NCBI GenBank assembly: GCA_039815415.1
Contig: JBCBZH010000025.1
Span: 1 to 25,745 of the forward strand
Direction: 5' to 3'
Source: JBCBZH01 sp039815415
GTDB lineage: Bacteria; Bacteroidota; Rhodothermia; Rhodothermales; Rubricoccaceae
DNA: 25,745 bases
How positions within the stretch are numbered: the first letter of the stretch is position 1; every line of letters starts with the position of its first letter. The position numbers and the translations under genes were made by a program. Below are positions 1 to 8,279 of the stretch, piece after piece. The notes below the pieces were generated by a model. It saw nothing but the letters and a program-made list of their open reading frames with translations. It ran no database searches and was not told the DNA's origin.

Positions 1-749
1 CCGAGGCCCTTGCGGAGGTCGTCGGTGACCTTGTTGCCGGCCACGGCCACGACCGCCGTGTGGCGGATGGTCTTGTCCTCGAAGATGGCGATGTCCGTGG
101 TGCCGCCGCCGATGTCCACCAGCACGACGCCGATCTCGCGCTCGTCCGGGTGGAGGACGGCGTGCGAGCTGGCGAGCGGTTCCAGCACGATGTCATCCAC
201 AGCGTAGCCCGCTTTCTCGATGCAGCGGTAGACGTTCTTGGCTGCGCTGACGAGGCCTGTGATGATGTGGACGTTGGTCTCGAGACGGACGCCGCTCATT
301 CCAACCGGGTCGGCCACGCCGTCCTGGCCGTCCACAATGAACTCCTGCGGGAGCACATGCAGGATCTCGCGGTCGGCAGGCATGGCGACGTGCTTGGTGT
401 CCTCCAGCAAGCGCTGGACGTCCTCGCGGTCGATCTCGCCGCCGGAGACGGTGATGACGCCTCGGCTCTGGAAGCTCTGGATGTGGTCGCCTGCGATGCC
501 AACCACCACGCTCCGCGTCTCGACGCCCGCCGAACGCTCAGCCTCGGAGATGGCTTTCTTGATGGCATCGACGGTCTTGTCGATGTTGACGACGACGCCG
601 CGGTTGAGCCCTTCGGACGCGGCGACGCCCACGCCGCGCACGTTGATGCGCCCGAGATCGTCCTCGGAGGCGACGACGGCGCAGATCTTGGTCGTTCCGA
701 TGTCTACGCCGACGACGAAGCGCTCGGATTCAGGAGTGTGAGAGGTCAT
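1..749 (-). CDS. ftsA: Cell division protein FtsA (5' part; 3' end outside window)
   Basis: FtsA is the actin-like ATPase that ties FtsZ filaments to the membrane and recruits the later divisome. The first 249 codons are present and read through the left edge without a stop. The actin-fold phosphate-1 loop lies at residues 12-27 (VVGVDIGTTKICAVVA). The FtsA-specific 1C subdomain follows at roughly 85-165, with phosphate-2 at 208-224 (VVLVDIGGGTTDIAIFE). The ATG at 749 is chosen because the family motif begins about 12 residues later. No clear Shine-Dalgarno sequence precedes it. It lies 62 bp downstream of ftsQ, the usual dcw order, and ftsZ would be expected next, outside the window. One copy of the iterated 9-mer (166-174) encodes Ala-Ser-Ser here. 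Confidence 0.95.
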   Translation of the reverse strand, partial: MTSHTPESERFVVGVDIGTTKICAVVASEDDLGRINVRGVGVAASEGLNRGVVVNIDKTVDAIKKAISEAERSAGVETRSVVVGIAGDHIQSFQSRGVITVSGGEIDREDVQRLLEDTKHVAMPADREILHVLPQEFIVDGQDGVADPVGMSGVRLETNVHIITGLVSAAKNVYRCIEKAGYAVDDIVLEPLASSHAVLHPDEREIGVVLVDIGGGTTDIAIFEDKTIRHTAVVAVAGNKVTDDLRKGL

Positions 750-794
750 GGCAGGGAGAGGATTGGGGAAGCGTGATGAGAACAGTGGAAAGGC

Positions 795-806
795 CGCCAG
801 CTGGCG
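795..806. repeat. Palindromic variant of the iterated sequence between ftsQ and ftsA
   Basis: CGCCAGCTGGCG is a perfect 12-bp palindrome in the 62-bp ftsQ-ftsA gap. It shares CAGCTGGCG(A) with the iterated sequence but has C in place of the usual G/A at the left, so two half-copies are fused head to head. It may be a degenerate copy or a small hairpin. Function is unknown. Confidence 0.5.
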
Positions 807-811
807 AAGAA

Positions 812-1630
812 CTATGGGCTGGCAGGAACCGTGGAGGCGAGGACGGTGGACGCAGGCAGGTCGGCCTCCTTTGTGACGACCTGCCCCCCGAAGCGGAGAT
901 CGACGGCCTCGATGGGGGCGTCGGGGCGGGGGAGGACGGCTTGGTGCCAGAAGGCATGCAAGCGGCGGAGTTGATCGGCCTGGCCGGTTCGCCCGAGGCG
1001 GACAGGGAGCGTCGCGCGGCTGCTCGTGGGGGTCGTCCAGAGCGTGGTACGGCTCGGGGTCCACACGATCTCGCTGATGAGGGCGTCGGTCTCGGCGTCC
1101 GCGCTGGCTAGGGCGGCCAGAAGTTCGCGGAGTGACCTCGAGGGGACGGGCTGCGTCGGGTGGTAGTCGGGGAGTGCGCCGCGCAGAACGGGCACGTCGG
1201 CGAGGGCCTGGCGGCGCATAGGCATCGCGTAGCCACTGGCGTCGAGGAAATGGGCCGGTCGGCCATCAGCACCAAGCACGAGGGCGGCGGGCTGGCGTTC
1301 TTCCACGCGGACGCGCAGCGTGCCGGTCGGCAGGCGCCGGATGTGAGCCTTGCGGACCCACGGGTGGCGCTCGGCGCGGTCGGCCATCAGTGCTGGATCG
1401 AGGCCGAACAGCGCGACCGAGTCGGGCGTCGCCCGCACCAGCCGGATCACGTCCTCGTCCTGGGCCTGCACGTTGCCAATCACTGCAACCTGCTTGATCG
1501 GAAGCGTCCGCTGCCACATCCAGGCAGCCACCAGTCCGAGCGCCAGCGCGACGAACGCGAGGCGCACGGCGAGGCGAGCCAGCTTCTGCCGGGTCGTGCG
1601 AACGGGAGCCTTTTTGGTGGTCTTGCCCAT
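812..1630 (-). CDS. ftsQ: Cell division protein FtsQ/DivIB
   Basis: Bitopic divisome protein that links early and late division proteins through the FtsL-FtsB module. The 272-aa sequence has a basic cytoplasmic start (MGKTTKKAPVRTTRQK), one membrane segment at about 21-39, and a POTRA-like domain at about 45-113 (IKQVAVIGN, then RHPWVRKAHIRRLPTGTLRVRVEER). An FtsQ-type beta region follows, ending near the family-typical AVDLRFGGQVV. The length is normal. The ATG overlaps the murC stop by 4 bp (ATGA), suggesting translational coupling. Sequence conservation in this family is low, so the call rests on topology, the POTRA pattern and position between murC and ftsA. Confidence 0.9.
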   Translation of the reverse strand: MGKTTKKAPVRTTRQKLARLAVRLAFVALALGLVAAWMWQRTLPIKQVAVIGNVQAQDEDVIRLVRATPDSVALFGLDPALMADRAERHPWVRKAHIRRLPTGTLRVRVEERQPAALVLGADGRPAHFLDASGYAMPMRRQALADVPVLRGALPDYHPTQPVPSRSLRELLAALASADAETDALISEIVWTPSRTTLWTTPTSSRATLPVRLGRTGQADQLRRLHAFWHQAVLPRPDAPIEAVDLRFGGQVVTKEADLPASTVLASTVPASP

Positions 1631-3096
1631 CAGGCTGCGGTGGAGGGTTCGGTGTCCGATGAGGACATCAGCTCGTCGAGGAAGGCCTGGCCGTAGCGCC
1701 AGATGTCGCCCGCGCCCATCGTTACCACGAGGTCGCCGGGCTGGACGATCTCGCGGAGCGCCGTCGGTAGGTCGGTCTTCTGCTCGATGTAGTGCACGTC
1801 GCGGTGGCCGTAGTCTCGGGCGCGGTCAGCCACCATCTGGCCGTCGATGCCCTCAATGGGCGCCTCGCGGGCCGGATACACGTCTGTGACCACCAGCACG
1901 TTGGCGTCGTAGAAGGCGTGCGCGAACTCGTCGGCGAGGTCGCGTGTGCGGCTGTAGAGGTGTGGCTGGAAGACAGCCACCACGCGCCGCGCAGGCCAGC
2001 CTCGAGCGGCTGCCTCGAGCGTGGCTTCCACCTCCGTTGGATGGTGCGCATAGTCGTCCACGACGACCACGGTGTCGCCGTCGTACTCCGCCTCGCCCTT
2101 GATCTGGAAGCGGCGCTGGACGCCCGTGTACTGCGCCAGCCCGGCGGCGATGGTCGGGAAGTCGATCCCCAGCTCGAGGCCGACAGCCACCGCTGCCATC
2201 GCGTTGCGGACATTGTGGAGACCGGGCGCGTGGAGCACAACGCCGCCCAGCCGCTCGGTGCCCTCGAACACATCGAAGCAGGTGGTCGCCTCGAGCTGCT
2301 CGATGTTCTCGGCGCGCAGCGTGGCCTGGCGGCTGGTTCCGTAGGTGATGACCGGCCGCGTGATCCGGCCCAGCACCGAGCGCACGTTGGCATCGTCCAG
2401 GCAGAGGATGGCTGCGCCGAAGAACGGGACCTTGTTGGCGTACTCGACGAACGCGTCCTTGATGTCGTCGAGGTCCTCGTAGATGTCGAGGTGATCGGCC
2501 TCGATGTTGGTCACGACCGCCACGATGGGCGTCAGCCGGAGGAAGGTGCGATCGTACTCATCGGCCTCGATCACGATCAGGTCGCCCTTTCCGGCGACCG
2601 CATTGGAGCCGAACTCAGCCACCTTGCCGCCGACGATGATCGTCGGGTCGAAGTCAGCGGCCTTCGCCACCAGCCCAACCATCGTCGTCGTCGTCGTCTT
2701 GCCGTGCGTGCCTGCGATGCCGACGCCACGCTTGGCGCGCATCAGCTCGCCCAGCATCTCAGCCCGCTTGATAATCGGAATCAGGCGGCGGCGGGCCTCA
2801 ACGGTCTCCGGATTCTCGTCCGGCCTAACAGCAGAGGAGTAGACGACCACGTCTGCATCGGCAACGTTCTCGGCAGAATGGCCCTCATGGATCGTTGCTC
2901 CGAGGTCCTCGAGGTGGGCAGTGACGTCGCTCTTGCGAATGTCCGACCCCGTGATCTGGAAGCCACGCCGGATCAGCACCTCGGCGATCGACGACATGCC
3001 AATGCCGCCGATGCCCACCATGTGGACATGGCGCACGCGTCCCATCTCGCCCTGCTTCCGGCGGTCCGCCATCGGAATGGGTGTGATGGTGCTCAT
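1630..3096 (-). CDS. murC: UDP-N-acetylmuramate--L-alanine ligase MurC
   Basis: Cytoplasmic ATP-dependent ligase that adds L-alanine to UDP-MurNAc, the first amino acid of the peptidoglycan stem. The protein is 488 aa. It has an N-terminal Rossmann-type UDP-binding motif at about 24-35 (HMVGIGGIGMSS), the Mur-ligase P-loop at 129-136 (GTHGKTTT), and the central NIEADHLDIYEDLDD metal/ATP region. The C-terminal DDYAHHPTEVEATL signature is diagnostic of MurC. Residues 1-22 are a little longer than usual, and an alternative start at Met9 or Met18 is possible. The ATG at 3096 is preferred because it overlaps the murG stop (ATGA), while its own TGA overlaps the ftsQ ATG. Confidence 0.97.
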   Translation of the reverse strand: MSTITPIPMADRRKQGEMGRVRHVHMVGIGGIGMSSIAEVLIRRGFQITGSDIRKSDVTAHLEDLGATIHEGHSAENVADADVVVYSSAVRPDENPETVEARRRLIPIIKRAEMLGELMRAKRGVGIAGTHGKTTTTTMVGLVAKAADFDPTIIVGGKVAEFGSNAVAGKGDLIVIEADEYDRTFLRLTPIVAVVTNIEADHLDIYEDLDDIKDAFVEYANKVPFFGAAILCLDDANVRSVLGRITRPVITYGTSRQATLRAENIEQLEATTCFDVFEGTERLGGVVLHAPGLHNVRNAMAAVAVGLELGIDFPTIAAGLAQYTGVQRRFQIKGEAEYDGDTVVVVDDYAHHPTEVEATLEAAARGWPARRVVAVFQPHLYSRTRDLADEFAHAFYDANVLVVTDVYPAREAPIEGIDGQMVADRARDYGHRDVHYIEQKTDLPTALREIVQPGDLVVTMGAGDIWRYGQAFLDELMSSSDTEPSTAA

Positions 3097-4241
3097 GATG
3101 CCGGGCTCAGGGCAATGACGGCTTCGGCGATGGTGCGAGCCGCGTTGGGACGGGCTTCCGCCCGAGCGGCCTCTTGCATGTCGAGGAGCTGCGCGTTGTT
3201 GGTGAGCAACGTGGAGACCACGTCGGCGAAGCGTGTCGCCAGCTCGCTCTCGGGCAGTACGATGGCGGCATCGCCGAGAGCAAGGGCGTTCTGCGTCTGG
3301 TGGTCCGCCGTCACGTTCGGGCTGGGGACCAGCACCGACGGTGTGCCGGTGACCGCCAGCTCGGAGCACGTGATGGCGCCCGAGCGGCAGACGGCAAGGT
3401 CGGCGGCGGCGTAGGCGAGGTCCATCCGGTTGAGGTACGGCAGCAGCCGGACCCGCTCATGGTCGATGCGCGGCGCCAGCTCGTCGTAGTAGCGCTTGCC
3501 CGCGGCCCAGAGGATATGGGCCGTCGGGCTGGCGAGGATCGGTTCCAGCGCGCTGGACACGGCGTCGTTAATGGGGCGAGCGCCGAGCGACCCGCCAAAG
3601 GCGAGCAGCACACGGGCGTCGTCGGGGAAGCCGAAGTGAGCGAGCGCCTCGGCGCGGTCAGCCTCCACTAGGTCCTGGCGGACTGGGTTGCCTGCGACGG
3701 TCGTGTCTTGCGAGAAGGCGCTCTGGGCGGCATCGAAGGCGACGAACACGCGGTCGGCGCGTCCGGCCAGTAACTTGTTGGTGGCGCCTGCAATCGCGTT
3801 CTGCTCCTGCAGCACCAGCTTGCGCCCGCGCAATGCCCCTGCCAGCCCGACCGGCCCGCTTGCGTAGCCGCCGGTGCCCACCACGACGTCGGGGTCGAAG
3901 GAGCCGATCAAACGCCAGCTCTCGCCCAGCCCCTTCGCCAGCTTGAAGGGGAATGACAGGTTGCGCTTGAGCGAGCTGGCGGACAGGCCGCGCTGGAAGC
4001 CACTCACGGTGATCGCATGGATCGGGTAGCCCGCCTTCGGAACGGCCTCCCACTCCATCCGGTCGCGCGTGCCCGCAAACGCCACCGCCGCGCCGGGCCG
4101 GAGCGCGCGAAGCGCATCGGCGATGGCGATGGCCGGGTAGACGTGCCCACCCGTTCCGCCGCACGCAAACAGCACGCGCGGCGTCCCCACTGCCGGAGTG
4201 GCAGCGGGCGCATCGAGCTGGCGGGTGGCGGTGACAGTCAC
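3093..4241 (-). CDS. murG: UDP-GlcNAc:lipid I GlcNAc transferase MurG
   Basis: Membrane-associated glycosyltransferase that turns lipid I into lipid II at the inner face of the membrane. The assigned start is a GTG at 4241 that overlaps the ftsW stop by 4 bp (GTGA), giving 382 aa. The open frame runs further upstream into ftsW, but that part is a shadow. The glycine-rich acceptor loop GGTGGHVYPAIAIA lies at about 29-42. EQNAIAGATNKLL and FGGSLGARPIND follow, then the donor-site stretch TGTPSVLVPSPNVTADHQTQNA, whose DHQTxNA form is familiar from Bacteroidota MurG. The gene contains five copies of the iterated 9-mer (3237, 3354, 3474, 3913, 3973) plus one at 4215 near its start, a local cluster. 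Confidence 0.97.
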   Translation of the reverse strand: MTVTATRQLDAPAATPAVGTPRVLFACGGTGGHVYPAIAIADALRALRPGAAVAFAGTRDRMEWEAVPKAGYPIHAITVSGFQRGLSASSLKRNLSFPFKLAKGLGESWRLIGSFDPDVVVGTGGYASGPVGLAGALRGRKLVLQEQNAIAGATNKLLAGRADRVFVAFDAAQSAFSQDTTVAGNPVRQDLVEADRAEALAHFGFPDDARVLLAFGGSLGARPINDAVSSALEPILASPTAHILWAAGKRYYDELAPRIDHERVRLLPYLNRMDLAYAAADLAVCRSGAITCSELAVTGTPSVLVPSPNVTADHQTQNALALGDAAIVLPESELATRFADVVSTLLTNNAQLLDMQEAARAEARPNAARTIAEAVIALSPAS

Positions 4242-5380
4242 GACGGCTTGACGTGGCGGGAGATGTTGAGCAGGATGCCGACCATGGCGCCGGTCGCGAG
4301 CAGCGACGTGCCGCCGTAGCTGATGAAGGGCATCGCCAGCCCGGTGACGGGCAGCAGCCCACAGGCCACGGCGGCGTTGACGAATCCGTAGAGAGCGACG
4401 GCCACAGTCAGCCCGGTGGCGAGGAACAGCCCGAGTGGATCTGGAGCATCCTTGGCGATTCTGAGGAAGCCGCGGATCAGGAACCACGCGAAGATGAGAA
4501 GCACCACGGTCGCGCCGATCAGCCCGTATTCCTCGGCGATGATGGCGAGGATGAAGTCGTTGTAGGCCGCCGGGAGGAAGTCGCGCTGGATGCTCTTGCC
4601 GGAACCGACGCCCACCAGCCCGCCCATCGCGAACGCGATCCGCGCCTGGTCCGCCTGGTAGCCCTCATCCTGCGCGTTGAAGACCTGGGCCTCCTCTGTA
4701 TTGGAGAAGATGGACGTGCCGAGGTAGGCCTCGAGGCGCGCCGCGCGTTGGGGGCTGGAGGCCAGGAATCCGAAGGCCAGCACGCCGCCGATGACAGCCA
4801 GCGTCGTGAGGTGCAGCAGCCGCACACGGCCCACGAACATCATGACGCCCACAGTTCCACCGACGACCGCCGCCGTGGAGAGGTCCTCCATGCCGATGAG
4901 AAGGATCGTGGGGACGATCCACACCAGCAGCGGCACCAGCCCGCGCCCGAGGTCGTCGATGTAGTCCTGCTTTCGGGCCAGCAGCACGGCCACGTGCAGG
5001 ATCAGCGCCACCTTGGCGAAGTCGGAGGGCTGGAAGGTGATCGGCCCGATGGACAGCCAGCGCTGGGCACCGTTGGTCACCACGCCCATCACCTGCACGG
5101 CCACCAGCAGCCCGATGGAGAGCGCCAGCGCGAGCTTCGAGATCTTCGCCAGCTTCCGGTAGTCGAGCATCGAGAGCGCGCCCGCCACGCCCAGCGCCAG
5201 CCCGACACGCAGCACGTGCCGCAGCAGGAAGCGCTCCGTGTCGCCGTCGGCTTTGGTTTCAGCCAGGAAGCCCACCGCGCTGTACACCGCCACCACGCCG
5301 ATGGCGGACAGCATGAACACCGTCCACATCACGACGCGGTCGGAGGGGGTGCGGAGTGCTTTGGTTGCAGCCTTTGCCAC
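4238..5380 (-). CDS. ftsW: SEDS peptidoglycan glycosyltransferase FtsW
   Basis: Integral membrane SEDS-family protein that polymerises lipid II at the septum together with its partner FtsI (encoded in this cluster). The 380 aa contain about ten hydrophobic segments. Signature stretches include GAQRWLSIGPITFQPSDFAKVA, with the FQPSE/D-type motif, and an extracytoplasmic loop around residues 225-260. The C-terminal LPVTGLAMPFISYGG leads into a last helix, NISRHVKPS. The start ATG at 5380 is followed by a short basic cytoplasmic tail. RodA is the main alternative; the dcw location favours FtsW. A 75-bp gap separates it from murD, so translation here is less coupled than at other junctions. Confidence 0.96.
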   Translation of the reverse strand: MAKAATKALRTPSDRVVMWTVFMLSAIGVVAVYSAVGFLAETKADGDTERFLLRHVLRVGLALGVAGALSMLDYRKLAKISKLALALSIGLLVAVQVMGVVTNGAQRWLSIGPITFQPSDFAKVALILHVAVLLARKQDYIDDLGRGLVPLLVWIVPTILLIGMEDLSTAAVVGGTVGVMMFVGRVRLLHLTTLAVIGGVLAFGFLASSPQRAARLEAYLGTSIFSNTEEAQVFNAQDEGYQADQARIAFAMGGLVGVGSGKSIQRDFLPAAYNDFILAIIAEEYGLIGATVVLLIFAWFLIRGFLRIAKDAPDPLGLFLATGLTVAVALYGFVNAAVACGLLPVTGLAMPFISYGGTSLLATGAMVGILLNISRHVKPS

Positions 5381-5402
5381 GGAGCGGAAGCGTTGAGTGA
5401 GG

Positions 5403-5442
5403 CGCCAGCTGGCTTGCGCCGACCTTGCGGTTCGAGCTGGCG
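5403..5442. repeat. Inverted pair of iterated-sequence copies between murD and ftsW
   Basis: The 75-bp murD-ftsW gap holds CGCCAGCT (5403-5410) and AGCTGGCG (5435-5442), an 8-bp inverted repeat with a 24-base loop. The right copy is the full form TCGAGCTGGCGAA (5432-5444). In the RNA of the operon it could form a weak hairpin. There is no T-run, so a strong terminator is unlikely. Confidence 0.6.
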
Positions 5443-5455
5443 AAACGGGGTTGGG

Positions 5456-6895
5456 TTAGAGAGCGTGGACGAGGCGTTTGAAGGTGTCGCCGCGGTGCTC
5501 GTAGTTGTCGAACATGTCGAAGGAGGCGCAGGCGGGGCTGAGGAGCACCGTGTCGCCGGGCTCAGCGAGGAGCTGGGCGTACTGGATGGCCTCCTCCATG
5601 GTCTCTGCGCGGACCGTGCGCTCAGCGTGCGGTCCCAGCTCCGTCGCCACCGTGTCGGCGCCTTCCCCGATGGCGACGATCCCGGACACGGTTTCCTCAA
5701 TGAGGCGCTTGAGCGGGCCATAGTCGTTGCCCTTGTCTTTGCCGCCTGCGATGAGCACCACACGGCCCTCCCGGTCGGCGAAGGACTCGAGGGCATACCA
5801 GACGGCGTTCACGTTGGTCGCCTTGGAATCGTTGACGAAGGTGACACCGCCGACGGTGCGGACAGTCTCGAGACGGTGCGGGACGCCCTCGAAGGACGTC
5901 ATGCTCTCGCGGACCACATCGCTCCGGATCTCCATCGCACGCGCCACGACGGCGGACGCGAGGGAGTTGTAGAGGTTGTGCCGCCCGCGAAGCGCGAGAT
6001 CGGAGCTGGGCATGAGATTGTCGTGCGTCACGGAGGAAGGAGGCTCGGATGAGGGGGCCGAGGGAAGGGACAGGACGAGCTGGTTGCCGCGGACGAATCC
6101 GCCAGTCGCCAGCTCGCGCTCGAGAGAAAAGGGCAGGAGGGTCATACCGCTCGAGCTGGCGGATTCAGCAGCGGTGCGGACGCGTTCATCGTCCGCGTTG
6201 TAGACCAGCACGTCACCCGCGCGCTGGTTCTCGAAAAGGCGAAACTTGGCTGCTGCGTAGGCCTCCACATCGCCGCCGTAGCGGTCGAGGTGGTCTGGCG
6301 TCACATTCAGCTCCACGGCCACACGAGGCCGGAACGTGTCGATGTGGTCGAGCTGGAACGAGGACACTTCGAGGAGGGCGACGGTGTCTTCGTCCATGTC
6401 CTCCACCACATCCGAGAACGCCAGCCCGATGTTGCCCGCCGTCACATGCTTCCGCTCTGCGGTTGTAAAGATGTGGTCGAGCAACGCGGTGGCAGTGGTC
6501 TTGCCGTTGGATCCCGTGACTGCCACGATGGGGCCGTCGCAGAACCAGCTCGCCGCTTCGATCTCGCTCACGACGGGAATGCTTCTCGCCAGCGCGTCCT
6601 GGACGAGAGGTGCCGAGGTCGGCACGCCGGGACTGACCACCAGCACGTCGGCGTCGAGGGCACGGTCGGTGTGGCCGCCAAACTCGTAGCTGATCTGGGC
6701 CGCCTCGAGCTGGCGCTCCACGCCGTCTGGTGCGGCGTTGCGGTCGGTGAGGAAGACCTGGGCGCCTTTCCCAGCGAGCAGGCGCGCCGCCGCCAGTCCG
6801 GAGCGCGCTGCGCCCACCACCGTCACACGTGCGCCGGGCACGCGCTGGCGCCAGTCCTGTGCGGTCCGCTGATCCGTGGTCATGGCCTCGGTCAT
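5456..6895 (-). CDS. murD: UDP-MurNAc-L-alanine--D-glutamate ligase MurD
   Basis: Cytoplasmic ligase adding D-glutamate to UDP-MurNAc-L-Ala. The protein is 479 aa. An N-terminal Rossmann motif lies at about 24-36 (VTVVGAARSGLAA), the P-loop at 128-134 (GSNGKTT) and ELNVTPDHLDRYG in the central domain. NDSKATN and the terminal SPACASFDMFDNYEHRG are both MurD signatures. A Ser/Pro-rich insertion between the central and C-terminal domains (LPSAPSSEPPSS) looks like a loose loop. Just upstream of it lie two opposed copies of the iterated sequence (6107-6116 and 6152-6161). The ATG at 6895 overlaps the mraY stop (ATGA); Met5 is an alternative start. Confidence 0.96.
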   Translation of the reverse strand: MTEAMTTDQRTAQDWRQRVPGARVTVVGAARSGLAAARLLAGKGAQVFLTDRNAAPDGVERQLEAAQISYEFGGHTDRALDADVLVVSPGVPTSAPLVQDALARSIPVVSEIEAASWFCDGPIVAVTGSNGKTTATALLDHIFTTAERKHVTAGNIGLAFSDVVEDMDEDTVALLEVSSFQLDHIDTFRPRVAVELNVTPDHLDRYGGDVEAYAAAKFRLFENQRAGDVLVYNADDERVRTAAESASSSGMTLLPFSLERELATGGFVRGNQLVLSLPSAPSSEPPSSVTHDNLMPSSDLALRGRHNLYNSLASAVVARAMEIRSDVVRESMTSFEGVPHRLETVRTVGGVTFVNDSKATNVNAVWYALESFADREGRVVLIAGGKDKGNDYGPLKRLIEETVSGIVAIGEGADTVATELGPHAERTVRAETMEEAIQYAQLLAEPGDTVLLSPACASFDMFDNYEHRGDTFKRLVHAL

Positions 6896-8043
6896 CGGAT
6901 GCGGAACAGGAACAGGGTCAGAATGGCCATCAGCGCGGTCACGATCCAGAACCGAATCACGATCTTGGACTCGTGGGTGCCCTTCGCCTCGTAGTGGTGG
7001 TGCAGCGGCGCCATGCGGAAGACGCGCCGCCCCTCGCCGTACTTCTTACGCGTGTACTTGAAGTAGCTCGTCTGGATGATGACGGACAGCGTCTCCGCGA
7101 AGAAGATGGCGCCCACCAGCGGCAGGTACAGCTCCTTCTTGATCAGGATGGCCAGCGTCCCGATGGCGGCCCCGAGAGCCAGGCTGCCCGTGTCGCCCAT
7201 GAAGACCTGTGCTGGGTGGCCGTTGTACCACAGGAAGCCGAAGCACGCTGCGCTGAGGGCGGCGCCGAAGATCACCAGCTCGCTGGATCCCGGCAGGAAC
7301 ACATCGTTGACGAACTCGGCCAGGTTGGCGTTGCCCGTGATGAAGGCCATGACCGTGATGGCGAGCACCGAGAACGCTGCGATGCCTGCCGCCAGCCCGT
7401 CGAGCCCATCGGTCAGGTTGACCGCGTTGGACACGCCCGTCAGGATGAAGGTGATGATGGGGATGAAGAGGACCCAGCCCCAGTCGCGCCCGCCCCAGTC
7501 AGGGAGGATGTCGTAGTCGATCAGCCCGTTGGGCACGAACGGCAGGCTGGTGACGGTGTCCAGCGGGGCGTCACGGAGCAGCAAGATCAGAACCGAGACA
7601 ATCACGCCGAGCGAGAGTTGACCGGCCAGCTTGACTTTCGGGGCGATCCCGTCTTTGTCCTTCTTGATGACCTTGATGTAGTCATCGGCGAAGCCGACCG
7701 CGCCCATCCAGCCGGTCGCCACCAGCGCAATCCAGACGTACGGGTTGGTGAGGTCCGCCCAGAGGAGAACGGCTGAGAACAGCGACAGGAGCAGGATGAC
7801 GCCGCCCATCGTGGGTGTGCCCGCCTTGTGCGTGTGGCTGACCACGCCGGCATCCTCGCCTTCACGAATGACTTCGCCGAGCTGCTTCCGCTGCAGCGCC
7901 CGGATGATCTTCTTGCCTGCGAACAGCGCTACGAGCAGAGCCGTGCCCGAAGCCAGTCCGGCGCGGACCGTCGAGAACTGGAAGACCTGGAAGCCGGGGG
8001 GCTGGTAGGTGGCCTCGAGCCATGTAAAGAGGTGGTACAGCAT
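6892..8043 (-). CDS. mraY: Phospho-MurNAc-pentapeptide transferase MraY
   Basis: Polytopic enzyme that transfers phospho-MurNAc-pentapeptide to undecaprenyl phosphate, making lipid I. The 383 aa include KAGTPTMGG (73-81), the catalytic Asp pair in FADDYIKVIKKDKDGI (D120, D121), NLTDGLDGLAAG, and the C-terminal HHHYEAKGTHESKIVIRFWI. About ten membrane segments can be seen. Length and order of motifs are typical, including the slightly longer loop form found in Bacteroidota. The ATG at 8043 overlaps the stop of the 78-aa gene before it, and its own TGA overlaps the murD ATG, so it sits in an uninterrupted coupled chain. Confidence 0.97.
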   Translation of the reverse strand: MLYHLFTWLEATYQPPGFQVFQFSTVRAGLASGTALLVALFAGKKIIRALQRKQLGEVIREGEDAGVVSHTHKAGTPTMGGVILLLSLFSAVLLWADLTNPYVWIALVATGWMGAVGFADDYIKVIKKDKDGIAPKVKLAGQLSLGVIVSVLILLLRDAPLDTVTSLPFVPNGLIDYDILPDWGGRDWGWVLFIPIITFILTGVSNAVNLTDGLDGLAAGIAAFSVLAITVMAFITGNANLAEFVNDVFLPGSSELVIFGAALSAACFGFLWYNGHPAQVFMGDTGSLALGAAIGTLAILIKKELYLPLVGAIFFAETLSVIIQTSYFKYTRKKYGEGRRVFRMAPLHHHYEAKGTHESKIVIRFWIVTALMAILTLFLFRIR

Positions 8044-8279
8044 CAGGCGCCCCTCGTCGTAAGCGTGAGAGGGGCCACAGGGGACGGTGTGGTGCGTCGT
8101 ACGTCGTCCTCCAGAGTGTGCGTGAACTGCAGGTAGGGGTCGGGCGAAGAGTCGGCGAGAGCTAGAGCCTTCGAGTCTGGTACCCTCCGCTTGTATGGGC
8201 GCACCCCGAGGATGAAATCAGAACACGCCAAACGCACCTCGGAATAGGTCTGCTTGAGCTGGCGATAACGACGTTTCAT
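8043..8279 (-). CDS. Unrecognised 78-aa protein in the murF position of the dcw cluster
   Basis: I do not recognise this family. The case for a real gene is structural. Its ATG overlaps the murE TGA by 4 bp and its own TGA overlaps the mraY ATG by 4 bp, the same arrangement as its neighbours. The protein starts strongly basic (MKRRYRQLKQTYSEVRLACSDF), continues FILGVRPYKRRVPDSKAL, and ends in a Thr/Pro-rich tail (TTPSPVAPLTLTTRGA). It has no membrane segment or signal peptide. Codons such as CTA, GTA and AGG are used more than in neighbours, suggesting weak or recent selection. It lies where murF is found in many other dcw clusters, but at 78 aa it cannot be a MurF and shares no ligase motif. 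It may be a small division factor, or a coupling spacer. Confidence 0.6.
   Translation of the reverse strand: MKRRYRQLKQTYSEVRLACSDFILGVRPYKRRVPDSKALALADSSPDPYLQFTHTLEDDVRRTTPSPVAPLTLTTRGA

Noticed and set aside
60..776. Long plus-strand frame opposite ftsA
   Set aside because: Antisense shadow of a clear FtsA; long antisense frames are common at this GC content and the predicted protein shows no family features.
1792..3414. 540-codon plus-strand frame opposite murC
   Set aside because: Shadow rich in His, Asp and Arg with no domain; murC motifs on the other strand are unambiguous.
4253..6052. 599-codon plus-strand frame opposite ftsW and murD
   Set aside because: Covers two genes and the gap between them on the opposite strand; His/Glu/Asp-rich composition typical of reversed membrane-protein codons.
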